Position numbers and translations under genes: made by a program
Assembly: GCA_039105265.1 (NCBI GenBank)
Contig: JAPFFF010000003.1
Coordinates: forward strand, 1,178,001 to 1,242,000
Length of the DNA: 64,000 bases
Source of the DNA: Tritrichomonas musculus
Taxonomy: Eukaryota > Parabasalia > Tritrichomonadida > Tritrichomonadidae
Direction of reading: 5' to 3'
In this document: piece after piece, positions 1-10,495 of the stretch
How positions within the stretch are numbered: position 1 is the first letter of the stretch
How the letters are laid out: each line of letters starts with the position of its first letter
The notes under the pieces: generated by a model
Seen by the model: the letters and a program-made list of their open reading frames with translations, nothing else
What the model was told of the DNA's origin: nothing
Databases searched by the model: none

Positions 1-56
1 AAACACCTACTAATTGGGAAATTAATTTTGAACTTTTAAACAATAAAGGCAAAAAA

Positions 57-3000
57 TTGATGTTTCCATTACTCAAAAATTTCTTTCAGGAATACATCGA
101 CCCATTACCAATGGATAAATACAAAATAGAATTTAAAGTTAAAGGTCAATGGCATTCTAAACCATTAACACCTGAAGTTTATAATAAATTAATGGAAAAT
201 TTCACTGAAGAACATTTTATATTCGACCTTGACGAAATACCGGCAGAATTTACGGGATTCAATAGTGGAGATAATGCAGATTTACCTGATTGGTCATTAT
301 TTTCATCATTAAGATTTACAAAATATTTACATAAAGATAGGGTCCGTAAAGACGTTGGTGGCTCATTCTTTAACTATATAGCTAATGATAAAGTACCTAA
401 AAAAGTTATTGAGTATTTAAAACGTCTTCAAATATTTGATTCATTAGCGGATGAAAAAGTAAATGTTCTTGAAGAAGCAAAAGAATTCACTCGAAGTTAT
501 TATGATAATTTAACTGGTGATTTAGAATATGAAACCATTGAGATTCCAGCAAAAATTACAAAATCAACTAAACAACGTGAAGAATTGGATGATTGCTGCT
601 TCGTTTATGCTCTCAAACAAACTGGCTTTTATTCAGATGATATTTTAAATCAAATACGATTAAGAATTAATAATAGGTATTTATCCCAAGGTTCAATTGA
701 AAAAATATGTCAAGAGTTTAAGATTCATATTAAATTATCATATATTGATGACAGCAGCGATAGAAAAAATAAAAAGACAACGGTTCAACAATGCAAAAAC
801 AAAGTCCGTAAATCATATTTGGGAGTCAAAGATGCTGAACCTCAACGAACCCATACATTTAACGTTTATGAAGACCATTATTTCATAGAAGAGAAAACAC
901 CATTTAGTACTTATTATATTAAACATTTAATTGAATGTACCGAGGATAAATTCGATAAAGAATATAATAGTGACCATTGGAGGAAAACCAGATATTATAT
1001 TTCATCATCAAATTTAGTCCGTGAATTAATGAAGCAGGGATATTTTAATCCAATCACTTATGGACAATATCGAATATTAAAAACTGTTTTCTATCATGAA
1101 TTCGATAAAGATTTAACAAATATTAATTTAGAATATGAACCTGAATATTGCACAAAATTAATAGCTCCAAAAATTGTTAAAGAAAGCGAAAACAAAACAG
1201 ACCCTACTTATTGGTACGCTGACTTTGAAGCTGACGTTTCAGGTAATATTCATAAACCATTTATGTGTGTTCTTCAATCACAAAATGGAAAAATTAATGA
1301 ATGCTTTAAAGGTAAAACATGTAATAAACAATTTCTTGATTTCTTACCTGATCATGCGGTCGTTTATTTCCACAATTTAGCATATGATTTTCGAATGTTT
1401 GCATCATTAGTTAATATCAAAAATACTATAATTAAAGGAACAAAATTAATGAAAGCAAATGTTGAATATAACGATAAAAAGATTTTCTTTAAAGATTCAT
1501 TGCCAATGTTGAATTGTAAACTTTCACAATTACCTTCTATGTTTAATTTGGGCATTAATGTTCAAAAAGAAATTTTCCCATACAAATATTACACACTTGA
1601 AAGATTAAATACCAACAAAGGAGTAATTAATGATGCAGGCTTAAATGAAGATCAAAAATGGACAACAGATGATTATGAATTATTTAAATCAAACATTGAT
1701 AAAATCCCTAAATGTAGAATTGATGAAAACCATTTCGACATGTGGTCATATGCAGAATTTTATTGTAAACAAGATGTAAACATCCTTAGACTTGGATTTA
1801 ATGAATTCAGAAATGGATTTATTAAAGATTTCAGTATTGACCCATTTAATTTCATTTCCATTTCTTCACTCGCTAATGAAGTATTTAATCAACGTGTTTA
1901 TTATCCTAATGGTAACCTTTATAAATTAGGTGGTCATGTTCGTAAATTCTGTTCCAAAGCTGTTTATGGTGGACGTTGCATGACTGCATACAATAAAAAA
2001 TGGCATATATTAAAGCTACTTTGTGATTTCGACGCTGTTTCATTATATCCTTCAGCAATGGCACGTTTATATACCGTTGAAGGTAGACCTGAAGTTATCA
2101 AATCTGAACAATTAAACCTTGAATTCCTTTCAAAACAAGGTGCTTATATTGTTGAAATCAAAATTACTAAAGTTAATAAACATTATCCTTTCCCACTCAT
2201 TGTTCGTAAAGTAAACGGATTAAATCTTAATGATGATAACTTAAAAGAAGGTGAAACATTAAATATAATTGTTGATAATATATCATTAGAAGATCTCATT
2301 GAATTTCAAAAAATAGAGTTTGAATTCATCCGTGGTTATTATTGGGCAGGCAAACGTGATTATACAATCCAAAAAGAAATTAAGAAAATATTTAATAAAA
2401 GACTTGAATATAAGAAGCAACATAACCCATTACAACAATTATATAAATTAATTATGAATTCATGCTACGGTAAAACTATTGAGAAACCAGTTGATAAAGA
2501 TATTAAATACATGAATGATGACGATTTCGAGAAATATTGGATCAAAAACTATAATAAAATTATTGAAGATACATTAATTATGGGTAGAAAGTCACCATTA
2601 CATGCTGTAAAAGTTATTAAACAAATAGAAAATCATTTTAACTTTTCACTTCTTGGTATTCAAGTTCTTTCTATGTCAAAACGAATTATGAATGAAGTAA
2701 TGTGTTTAGCTTATGATTTAGGATGTCACATTTATTACCAAGATACAGATTCAATGCACATTGAAGTTGATGATTTACCACGACTTGTTAATGGTTTTAA
2801 AGAAAAATATTATCGTGAATTAATCGGAACTAATTTAGGACAATTTCACAGTGACTTTCCAACCATTAACGGTCATGATGAAATGCCAAAAGCTATTGAG
2901 TCATATTTTCTAATGAAGAAAATGTACATTGACAAATTGCAAGATTCAACGGGAGAAATTGATTATATGATTAGAGGTAAAGGTTTAACACAAAACTCAA

Positions 3001-3206
3001 TTAAATATGCTTACAAAGAATTCAACAATGACCCAATGAAATTATATCAATCCCTATTTAATGGAAACACACAAACGTTTGATTTAACGAAAGGTCAACC
3101 ATGCTTTTCAATGAATAAAAATATGACAGTATCAACTTTAAAGAAATTTGAACGTAAAATTAAAACAACTTATGAAGAAGGAAACATTGAAAATTATTTT
3201 AAATAG
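57..3206 (+). CDS. Protein-primed family B DNA polymerase (pPolB) with N-terminal OTU-like region
   Basis: 1049 residues. The exonuclease motifs are visible: ExoI YADFEAD near residue 386, ExoII YFHNLAYD near 437 and ExoIII YCKQD near 569. The polymerase motifs are A DFDAVSLYPSAM near 656, B KLIMNSCYGKT near 797 and C YYQDTDSM near 893. These are the signatures of the polymerase that replicates Polintons from protein-linked ends. The first ~350 residues are outside the polymerase. They hold DDCCFVYAL near 178 and EDHYF near 271, spaced like the cysteine and histidine of an OTU-like protease; that reading is inference. The gene ends overlapping the convergent integrase region by 8 bases. A weak AT-rich leader precedes the start. 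Confidence 0.95.
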   Translation: MMFPLLKNFFQEYIDPLPMDKYKIEFKVKGQWHSKPLTPEVYNKLMENFTEEHFIFDLDEIPAEFTGFNSGDNADLPDWSLFSSLRFTKYLHKDRVRKDVGGSFFNYIANDKVPKKVIEYLKRLQIFDSLADEKVNVLEEAKEFTRSYYDNLTGDLEYETIEIPAKITKSTKQREELDDCCFVYALKQTGFYSDDILNQIRLRINNRYLSQGSIEKICQEFKIHIKLSYIDDSSDRKNKKTTVQQCKNKVRKSYLGVKDAEPQRTHTFNVYEDHYFIEEKTPFSTYYIKHLIECTEDKFDKEYNSDHWRKTRYYISSSNLVRELMKQGYFNPITYGQYRILKTVFYHEFDKDLTNINLEYEPEYCTKLIAPKIVKESENKTDPTYWYADFEADVSGNIHKPFMCVLQSQNGKINECFKGKTCNKQFLDFLPDHAVVYFHNLAYDFRMFASLVNIKNTIIKGTKLMKANVEYNDKKIFFKDSLPMLNCKLSQLPSMFNLGINVQKEIFPYKYYTLERLNTNKGVINDAGLNEDQKWTTDDYELFKSNIDKIPKCRIDENHFDMWSYAEFYCKQDVNILRLGFNEFRNGFIKDFSIDPFNFISISSLANEVFNQRVYYPNGNLYKLGGHVRKFCSKAVYGGRCMTAYNKKWHILKLLCDFDAVSLYPSAMARLYTVEGRPEVIKSEQLNLEFLSKQGAYIVEIKITKVNKHYPFPLIVRKVNGLNLNDDNLKEGETLNIIVDNISLEDLIEFQKIEFEFIRGYYWAGKRDYTIQKEIKKIFNKRLEYKKQHNPLQQLYKLIMNSCYGKTIEKPVDKDIKYMNDDDFEKYWIKNYNKIIEDTLIMGRKSPLHAVKVIKQIENHFNFSLLGIQVLSMSKRIMNEVMCLAYDLGCHIYYQDTDSMHIEVDDLPRLVNGFKEKYYRELIGTNLGQFHSDFPTINGHDEMPKAIESYFLMKKMYIDKLQDSTGEIDYMIRGKGLTQNSIKYAYKEFNNDPMKLYQSLFNGNTQTFDLTKGQPCFSMNKNMTVSTLKKFERKIKTTYEEGNIENYFK

Positions 3207-4806
3207 GTTCAATTAAATATCTTGGTAATAATTGAGTTGTATTTTTGCCATTAAGTTTTCCTTCTACTTTAAATAATCCATTTTCTTTACCAATAACTTT
3301 AAACTCTCCTGGTTGAATTATTGATCTTCTTTTCATCATTGGATCTTTTTCATTATAAACTTTAACATTTACTCCATCATTAATATTAAAACTTGCATTA
3401 TTTTTAATTTCCCAATTAGCTTGTAATATTCTCCTCACAATATAATTTTCAAGTTCTGGATCATCATTTACCATCTTTGGTGTTACACTAAAACCTGCCC
3501 ATTTACTCAATCCTCTATGTGGTGCATTATTGTATTGATTAACTATTTCATTCATTACTTCAGGAGTTATTACACCAATTTTCATATTATACGCCATATC
3601 TCTAATGGTTCTAATTACTCTATCAATAATTCCTAAACTTGAATGCAAAGGATCATTTTTTACATCTTCCTGTTCTTTCTTCATGAAATCGGGATAGTTA
3701 CCCATTACTTGTCTAGTCACTGGTTTAAAATCAATTCCTCGTTAATTATAAAATGTTTCCCAAGCCAACTTTGAATTAAAACTTCCTTCACCATCACCTG
3801 TTAAATGTTTTACATTAGCACCTTTCTCAATCATTCTATTTAATGCTCTCAAATATGAAACAGTTGATTTAATAGTTCCTTTTGAAAATTCATTTTCTCC
3901 CACTACATCATTTAATAATTCAACAAATAAGTATTTAGTATTCACATTTATTGCTACCAAATAACCCAATTTTCCACAAAACATTAAATCAATCATCCAT
4001 GTGTTCTTTTCTGCAACTTTATGCAATTGATAATGTTTTATATTTTGTTTTAAAGGAAATGATGAAGGAATTTTTCCCTTTTCTTCTTTCAATTTTGGAT
4101 TAATTAATTTTAAAGCATTAATTTTATCTTTACTTTTATATCCAAATAATCCCGTAAATGGTATTTTATCATATTTTATAGTCGTCCCTGGTTGTTGAAA
4201 ATATTTTCGTTTATAATCTTCATACCAATTATTAATTGATCTTCTTCCTCTATTCCATCCACTTGTGACTTTAACAAAATTGTCATATGTTAATAAATCA
4301 TCATTCATGTGTTCAACAACAAATTTATCTAATTTATCGCCAAACGTTTCTTTTCTGACTTTCGGCTCTTCATTCTTATGTACTTCTTCCCATTCTCTTT
4401 CATACTCATCATATATGTGTCTAATATCTTCATCTAGTAATGGTTTAAATGAGTTTAATCTTTTCACTTGATTAAATGATAATTTATTTTTGTTCTTATG
4501 AACTTTACTCAATAAATCCTCTCTTGCTATTCTCACTGCTACATCATAATCTGCCATTCGTTCACGTTCCATTTCTACTTCACGTCTATGTTCTTCAGCC
4601 TTTACTATATCACGAATGGTTAAGTAATGAATTATATAGAAATTGTTTATATGTTGAGCTGGAATTTTCACTTTCAAATATTTTTCACAATAATGATTTA
4701 TATAATATTTCACTTGTTCCTCAAATCTATTCGGTTCATACTTTTCTATCTTACTTGTCACATATGAAATTATTCCATCTGTGTTATTAAATAATGTTTC
4801 AGTCAT
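3199..4806 (-). pseudogene. Polinton retroviral-type integrase (c-integrase) region, looks interrupted
   Basis: The reverse strand encodes two parts of a Polinton integrase: an N-terminal part rich in charged helices followed by the start of the rve catalytic core (WMIDLMF), then the rest of the core with LGIIDRVIRTIRD and YNNAPHRGL and a basic C-terminal tail. It is clearly related to the integrase at 60467-61543, which has LGIINRFMRTIRD and YNNSPHRSL at the matching place. In the family this enzyme joins element ends to target DNA and makes 6-bp target duplications. The region looks interrupted, with about one break. It converges on the polymerase gene. Confidence 0.85.
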
Positions 4807-4911
4807 GTTTTAAAATAAATTAAATTAAAGATATTTGATGATTTCATGAATGTAAAAATAATTATTTAGTTTATTTTTCATAAATTAAATTTTTTATCAC
4901 ATAATAAAAAT

Positions 4912-5142
4912 ATGACTCAAACCTTACCGCCCCTTAAACAACGTCATGAACGTAAAACATTCGCTACTCCAACGTTGAAACTCATAAATTCACGTCTTCA
5001 ATATTATAGAAAAGTATTAAGTCAACCTGAACCAACAACGGAGAAAGGAAAACTTAGTCGTCGAAGAATTCAAAATAAATATGATCAGTGTATGAAAGTA
5101 AGACAATTATTAAATAGAGCTGTTAAGAACCTTTATCTTTAA
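4912..5142 (+). CDS. Small basic protein of Mav1, function unknown
   Basis: 76 residues, rich in Lys, Arg and Gln, predicted mainly helical, with no recognised motif. It starts at ATG after an AT-rich leader containing AAATTTTTTATC about 22 bases upstream, a pattern also seen before other Mav1 genes. It overlaps the tail of the convergent gene at 5123-5350 by 20 bases. The basic charge would suit DNA or RNA binding or a virion core protein, but this is only inference. A chance open frame is possible but less likely, given the tight packing and leader. Confidence 0.6.
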   Translation: MTQTLPPLKQRHERKTFATPTLKLINSRLQYYRKVLSQPEPTTEKGKLSRRRIQNKYDQCMKVRQLLNRAVKNLYL

Positions 5143-5350
5143 CATAGAACCCATCACTACCGAAATATTCAATTGCTGGATTATTTGAATTATCAAATTT
5201 AGGTAATATTTTTGCAACATTACCAACAACAGGTAACTTTTCCATTATTGATTTTGTTTTATTCCATCCAAATTTAAATCCATCAGCAAAATCTTTAGCT
5301 GCTTCTTTAACTTTCCCCGCTAACTTTTTAAACCAACTACCAAAAGCCAT
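5123..5350 (-). CDS. Small amphipathic protein starting MAFGSWFK (pVI-like candidate)
   Basis: 75 residues. It begins MAFGSWFKKLAGKVKEAAK, an amphipathic helix, followed by FADGFKFGWNKTK and a hydrophobic stretch near LPVVGNVAKIL. The first eight residues are identical to those of the protein at 13226-13546, so the two are related at least at their starts. Small amphipathic proteins of this type in adenoviruses and Polintons (pVI/pX-like) are thought to disrupt membranes during entry or to sit inside the capsid. That role is inferred here. The start is fixed by the shared N-terminus. Confidence 0.65.
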   Translation of the reverse strand: MAFGSWFKKLAGKVKEAAKDFADGFKFGWNKTKSIMEKLPVVGNVAKILPKFDNSNNPAIEYFGSDGFYVKDKGS

Positions 5351-5404
5351 TTTTTTAAATTAAGATTAAAAATTATGATTTAATATTTTTATTTAAAACT
5401 AAAT

Positions 5405-6046
5405 ATGACATTAAAGCAAGCAAGAATATTAAGTAGTGAGACCGATAACACTATTAAGCAGGAGCAAAACACAAATGTTAACATTAACATTAAACCATCA
5501 ACTAAACCACGACCTCAAACCGTTCCGTTATATCCTAATGTTCAACCTCTTAATCCTAACGCAAATTTTACTCAAGCGAACCAACCTGCGGATATTCCAC
5601 CGGTTGGTCAAACTTTATATATTCCGACGACGGAGGATTTGAACTATCAATCTCAACCTCCAACAAACAGCAATTTCCCATTAACTCGAGACAGAGGTAT
5701 TGCAGATTTAGGAAATGAAATTGAGGATTTAGAAAAGAAAAACCAATTTCTACAAATGTTAGTTGAAATGTATGAATCAAACCCGTTAAAAATAAATGCT
5801 TACGTTGTTTGTGAAAGTAAGTTATTAATGAACATGATAAAGTTATTAACTGATTGTGAGAAAGTTGATTTAGTACTTAATGAAGATATTGGATGTAGTG
5901 GATGTACTGCAAAATCAAACAAAATCATTTATGTTTCAAAAATATTGGTTACTAAAGATGGCAAAACAAGTGAGCTTAAATATGATTACAACAACATTTA
6001 CAGTGAATTTGTTAAATATGGAATTAGTTTGAAAATGACATATTAA
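5405..6046 (+). CDS. DIGC-motif protein of Polintons, function unknown
   Basis: 213 residues. The N-terminal ~95 residues are rich in Pro, Asn, Gln and Thr and look disordered. A short coiled coil follows (IEDLEKKNQFLQMLVEMYE), then a folded domain of ~100 residues. That domain has NEDIGCSGCTAK and a final ILVTKDGKTSELKYDYNNIY segment. The same domain is at the end of the Mav2 protein at 54640-55167, which has DEDIGCCAGKAN and VNDNGEVCTDFKQVYN. The conserved DIGC with nearby cysteines might bind metal or form disulfides. I do not recognise the family. The gene lies back to back with the giant fibre-like gene, whose stop is 2 bases downstream on the other strand. Confidence 0.7.
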   Translation: MTLKQARILSSETDNTIKQEQNTNVNINIKPSTKPRPQTVPLYPNVQPLNPNANFTQANQPADIPPVGQTLYIPTTEDLNYQSQPPTNSNFPLTRDRGIADLGNEIEDLEKKNQFLQMLVEMYESNPLKINAYVVCESKLLMNMIKLLTDCEKVDLVLNEDIGCSGCTAKSNKIIYVSKILVTKDGKTSELKYDYNNIYSEFVKYGISLKMTY

Positions 6047-6047
6047 T

Positions 6048-9000
6048 TTAAGCCTTAAATACCGCCAACATATTTTCATTAATTATACCAGTGATGATGC
6101 CAACAGTTGTTCTACGTATTTTTGATGTTATCGCGGTAGCTCCAGTTATTATTTTTAGAACGTTATCGTCATCTACAAACACTTCATCCCCGATTGCGTA
6201 ACAAGAGGTATCTTTAACTTTAACTAAATAATCACCACCTGAAGCAAATGTAACACATTTATTAGCTTCATCAATAGAAGTGCATATACCTATGAAAGTG
6301 TTCCATTTACCATTAGTCTTTACTGAACAAATACAATCCGTAGTGTCTGATTCAGTGCTTGATATGAAAGACTTAGTTGATTTGTCATATCTGTAAACCT
6401 TACCTGTCATATATACAGGTGCACCAATGATGAAATCATTAATTGAATTCATTGATTTCTCAATCGGACAGTAATGAGTGATAGTTGTGTTTGTGGTTGC
6501 ATGTAATTCATCAACATATGATTTCAATGCATATTTAGCATCGCATTCTGATTTAGTTAAATAATCATTTGTTTGACATTTAAATACAACTCCAGATAAT
6601 ATTAATGAAGCTAGATTAGTTATTGGTTTCTCATTTTTTTCGAATATACCATATAATTCATTATAATAAAATCTATCGAAATCAGTAGTTTTTGGTGAAT
6701 CATTTATTAAATCAGCTGAAGTATAAACATTGTTTATTAATAATTCATTTAATGAACTCTTCAAAGCATACTTCTCATCAGCTTGTGCACTAGTATAATA
6801 AGCTGTTAAATCAACAGGTTCTGGTATATCCGTTTTCAAAGCAAAAGTATTCGACACATATCTTGACGAAAAAGCGTTTTTGTCTGTTGGTTCGATATTT
6901 TTGGTTATTGAACATGATAAAATTTCCGGCGTTTCACCAGTTCCTGGATTTATTAATTCATGGCAGTCATACAGAAACCAAAGACTAGAACCACTTCCTT
7001 CCATACGCATTATCTGAGAGGGTTGATCGTTATCGTACGAATAATCTACGTGAACATAATGAGCCGTATAGTAATTGTTTGATGAAACAATATCCAACCC
7101 ATATTGCTCAATCATTTCATGATATGTGTCGTAATCCAAATCAGGAATTGTATTATTTTCAATTTTGAATTGAATAGTTGTTTGCCCCTCAATAATTTCT
7201 GGAATTTCACTTTTTACTTGCTCAATAGCACGGGTCATATCAGTTTTTAAAGCATAGGAATTTAAATTACTTCCATAAATAACATTTTCAATAAAATATG
7301 TTCTTTCAGGATCAACATTAAAAACTTCACGTCCTCCTTCAGCAACTGTTGGAGTCCATTGAAATATTCCCTCTTCATAATTATAATAACCATATTGTGT
7401 TTGACGTCCACCAATAGAACCAGTAACTCCTAAAAATGTGATTTTCTTATTTGGACCAGTTCGTTTAACAATTTTATTATTCTCAACGATGAATACACCA
7501 GTGTATGAATCATCCACACCTTCAGCATTTACCCATTTAAATGTTATCGTTGCTGTAAAGTTTGGTGAAGGTTTCGTTAACTTGAATTTGAAATAAATTT
7601 TAACGTTAATATTATCAGGGATCTCTTTTGTTAATTCATAATTCATCAATTGAGTTTTTAATGCGTAATTATCCATTGATGTGTTTAATGATGTTAACAT
7701 ATGCTCTTTATGATTTTCAATCAATTTTTTAGTTGCTGATGCTGTTAATAATTGGTTATTAGTTAATGTTTCACCTAATAATAATTCATTATCGTTTTTA
7801 GCTGCTGGGGTGTATTTGAGTTTAACAAATGATGGTTGAATTGTTCCATAAATTAAAAGATATGGGAATTCATAAACTAATTCGCAATTAATAGCTGAAA
7901 TATCTGCAGAATCTGAGTTCAAACCTTCAAAACTTCCATTTTCCTTATACTCATATTCGTAAATTCGGTACATCTCGCCAATATCATCAACCATAAATGA
8001 AACATCAATTTTATAATTAGTTTCAATATGTTCACAGTAATATTTAAAACATAATCTTTCATCAGGAATTATAATTTCTGTTTCAACATATGGTTTTTCT
8101 TCAACTACTTCGTGAGGTGCTAATACTAATCCATCATCAATTATTTCATCAACATATGCAACTTCTTTAACAGTTGATCCAGCATTTTTACTAAACGCTA
8201 ATTTTAATGCACCAAATATACCTTCAGCACCGACTTTCATTAATCCGCCAAAGTTAAAACAAAAGTTACTAATTTGTACGACATCCATTACTATATCAAA
8301 CCAATTTGTTTTATTTTTCATGTCATTAATTTCTTTCTCTAACTTTGCACAATAATTTTGAAGTGCTGATATTTGATTAACCGCAATATCAACTGTATTT
8401 CCTAATGAATTTAAAACGAAAACGTGGGATTCAATGTTCTCACCTATGACTACACCTGAAGTTTGAATGTTAAAGTTTGTATAAAGTGTTGTGCATGCTT
8501 CAGGTCGTGGTGAGACAGTATAATATCCAGTATTAGCTAAGAACTCAAATGTATTCATTCCTTTTTCATAACTTACATCAGCAATAGTATAAATTAATTC
8601 ATCATCTTTTGGCATATATAATATTAAACCATATGGAGGATTACCGACTTGCAAAGGTGAAGTATAATGATATTCAAGTAATTCAAAATAATTGTCGGAT
8701 TGTAGTTTGTAGTTATTTAATCCCGATGATTTATATTCGAAGTCAACAATGAAGTCATAAGTTTTATTATTAATGTTTAAAGTTGCTGAATACGTACAAT
8801 TAGCAAAATCTTTGACGGGGTAAATGTAAACCCTCCATGCATCATTATCTTCTTTATATGTTTGAATTTTACAGTTATCTTTAGGAGCTAACATTCCTTT
8901 ATTAACTAATAACTCAAATGGGTTTCCTTGATTATCATAACCAGCGAAAGTGTGTAATACTTTTTTATTGGCTTCATTTTTAGCAATACATATAAAGGCT

Positions 9001-10016
9001 ACTTCATGAGAACCAGGATTTTTACGTGTTAATTTTAACGGAATGTTGAAACTGTAATTAGTACCTACCCATTCATTACCTTGTTTAGTCATTTTGTAAT
9101 CTGTACCGAATGCTTCATCATGAAACTCAAAAGTTTGACCATCAATTAATGCTTCAAATTCAGGACTACCAGGAACATATCCCCAATCAGCATAATATAA
9201 AGGATTTGTTTTATCATCTATTACACCGTAAGCTTTCATTTCATAGAAGTCTGGTAATGGTGAACGATATAATTTAAAGCAATTATCCGCATCTATTGTA
9301 TTACACCTAAGATTTATTAATTTATTTGAATCATTAGCTTTGTCACAACTAACATTTGTTTTTTGATTTGCGATATAATTTATTTTCATAAATCCAGATG
9401 TATATAAATTTAATGGTGTATCACCTTTTTTATTTGACATATATATTTTTGCTCCAACATCATCTTCTTGATAAACCAACTCATAATTTCCATTTGAAAT
9501 GTTAACAATAGGATTTTTAAACATGTTTTCTTTAGAAGTTTTAGTTATAATTGCTTTTGGTAATTTCATATATGCAGGTAATTCTATTTCGAAAACATCA
9601 CCGATATATCCACCAAATTCAGTTTTGATTGATAACGAATTTAAATCTGGTTGATCTAAATTTTCCGTTAATTTATCTGAAGTAATGATGAAATCATATA
9701 TACCATCTTCAAATGAAAAGTCACCATCATCACCATCTTGTTTATCTTCTAATGTTTTAATTCTTGATTCATGATTGTTTAATTCATCCGTAAATTTCAT
9801 GGTTTGTTGATTGTATGAAGAAACTGAGGCGTCAATGTCAGCAAGTCTTAATGTTAAACTTTGAGGATTTGTTGAAGTCATTATTATGTCACCATCAATA
9901 GTGGCATCACCATGAACATGAATGTTTTTAAATTCTGAATCTTTATCGGGCATACCACCTCCACCACCGATGAATGCTCCATCTTTTGCATTTTGTTTTG
10001 TAATTATTGCAGTCAT
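6048..10016 (-). CDS. Giant fibre-like protein of Mav1
   Basis: 1322 residues, the largest Mav1 product. The start has a glycine run (GAFIGGGGGMP), then a coiled coil (residues ~70-110). The middle is beta-rich. Near residue 512 is TTLYTNFNI, shared with the Mav2 proteins at 39611-42358 and 42388-47847, followed by a hydrophobic segment around residues 560-615. The last ~400 residues repeat a fibre motif ending Y-A-L-K (TSAQADEKYALKS, LTKSECDAKYALKS), as in trimeric phage and virus tail fibres. The C-terminal ~110 residues look like a small beta domain (GAPVYMTGKVYRYD). A surface attachment role is inferred. The upstream region has an AT-rich leader with TATTTTTAT-like sequence. Confidence 0.8.
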   Translation of the reverse strand: MTAIITKQNAKDGAFIGGGGGMPDKDSEFKNIHVHGDATIDGDIIMTSTNPQSLTLRLADIDASVSSYNQQTMKFTDELNNHESRIKTLEDKQDGDDGDFSFEDGIYDFIITSDKLTENLDQPDLNSLSIKTEFGGYIGDVFEIELPAYMKLPKAIITKTSKENMFKNPIVNISNGNYELVYQEDDVGAKIYMSNKKGDTPLNLYTSGFMKINYIANQKTNVSCDKANDSNKLINLRCNTIDADNCFKLYRSPLPDFYEMKAYGVIDDKTNPLYYADWGYVPGSPEFEALIDGQTFEFHDEAFGTDYKMTKQGNEWVGTNYSFNIPLKLTRKNPGSHEVAFICIAKNEANKKVLHTFAGYDNQGNPFELLVNKGMLAPKDNCKIQTYKEDNDAWRVYIYPVKDFANCTYSATLNINNKTYDFIVDFEYKSSGLNNYKLQSDNYFELLEYHYTSPLQVGNPPYGLILYMPKDDELIYTIADVSYEKGMNTFEFLANTGYYTVSPRPEACTTLYTNFNIQTSGVVIGENIESHVFVLNSLGNTVDIAVNQISALQNYCAKLEKEINDMKNKTNWFDIVMDVVQISNFCFNFGGLMKVGAEGIFGALKLAFSKNAGSTVKEVAYVDEIIDDGLVLAPHEVVEEKPYVETEIIIPDERLCFKYYCEHIETNYKIDVSFMVDDIGEMYRIYEYEYKENGSFEGLNSDSADISAINCELVYEFPYLLIYGTIQPSFVKLKYTPAAKNDNELLLGETLTNNQLLTASATKKLIENHKEHMLTSLNTSMDNYALKTQLMNYELTKEIPDNINVKIYFKFKLTKPSPNFTATITFKWVNAEGVDDSYTGVFIVENNKIVKRTGPNKKITFLGVTGSIGGRQTQYGYYNYEEGIFQWTPTVAEGGREVFNVDPERTYFIENVIYGSNLNSYALKTDMTRAIEQVKSEIPEIIEGQTTIQFKIENNTIPDLDYDTYHEMIEQYGLDIVSSNNYYTAHYVHVDYSYDNDQPSQIMRMEGSGSSLWFLYDCHELINPGTGETPEILSCSITKNIEPTDKNAFSSRYVSNTFALKTDIPEPVDLTAYYTSAQADEKYALKSSLNELLINNVYTSADLINDSPKTTDFDRFYYNELYGIFEKNEKPITNLASLILSGVVFKCQTNDYLTKSECDAKYALKSYVDELHATTNTTITHYCPIEKSMNSINDFIIGAPVYMTGKVYRYDKSTKSFISSTESDTTDCICSVKTNGKWNTFIGICTSIDEANKCVTFASGGDYLVKVKDTSCYAIGDEVFVDDDNVLKIITGATAITSKIRRTTVGIITGIINENMLAVFKA

Positions 10017-10086
10017 TTATTGATTTATTAATTATAAAAATAAAATATTTTAGTATACGAAGTTTAGAGATTTTATTATATAAAAC

Positions 10087-10118
10087 GGACCTAAAGGTCC
10101 TGAGGGTCATTTTGACCC
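10087..10118. terminator. Paired hairpins directly after the 10122-10463 gene
   Basis: Two stem-loops lie 3 bases apart: GGACC-TAAA-GGTCC (10087-10100) and GGGTCA-TTT-TGACCC (10104-10118). They start 4 bases beyond the stop codon of the reverse-strand gene and upstream of the giant fibre gene start. The paired layout matches the GC-rich paired hairpins elsewhere in both Polintons. It may end or process transcripts, or be a small mobile hairpin element. Confidence 0.55.
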
Positions 10119-10121
10119 GAA

Positions 10122-10463
10122 TCAATATTCAAATTTAAGGAATAATGTGAAGTTATCAGGTATTATTTCATTACCTTTTGCATCAGTGAACCACACTTTA
10201 AATCTATCATGGTTTAATGTATATTTATATTTTCTGTTGTCGTCTGGGGGTGTTAAATTAGCATACCAAACGAGAGAATCACAGTATTCGTCACGTGGGA
10301 CAAATGACGCGTGGCATTCGGTTTCGCCGTCTAAATATCCATCACATGTAGCACGGCAATATTGAAATGAAATATATTTATCATTGCGAGAATTAACGAA
10401 CTCAGGAGGGAATTTATTTTCATAGTCACGAGTGATAAAGTAAGTTTTGGTTGTTTTATGCAT
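10122..10463 (-). CDS. Candidate minor capsid (single jelly-roll-like) protein
   Basis: 113 residues, beta-rich, with four cysteines. The end reads KVWFTDAKGNEI then FTLFLKFEY, a strand pattern common at the end of small viral jelly-roll proteins (a D-x-x-G-N turn followed by an amphipathic strand). This suggests a minor capsid or vertex protein, but no family was recognised with certainty. It sits between the fibre-like gene and a small unknown gene, all on the reverse strand. The start is supported by an AT-rich leader with TATTTTTATTTTT about 20 bases upstream. The paired hairpins at 10087-10118 lie just past its stop. Confidence 0.6.
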   Translation of the reverse strand: MHKTTKTYFITRDYENKFPPEFVNSRNDKYISFQYCRATCDGYLDGETECHASFVPRDEYCDSLVWYANLTPPDDNRKYKYTLNHDRFKVWFTDAKGNEIIPDNFTLFLKFEY

Positions 10464-10495
10464 TTATGATTTGATAAAAATAAAAATATATGAAT

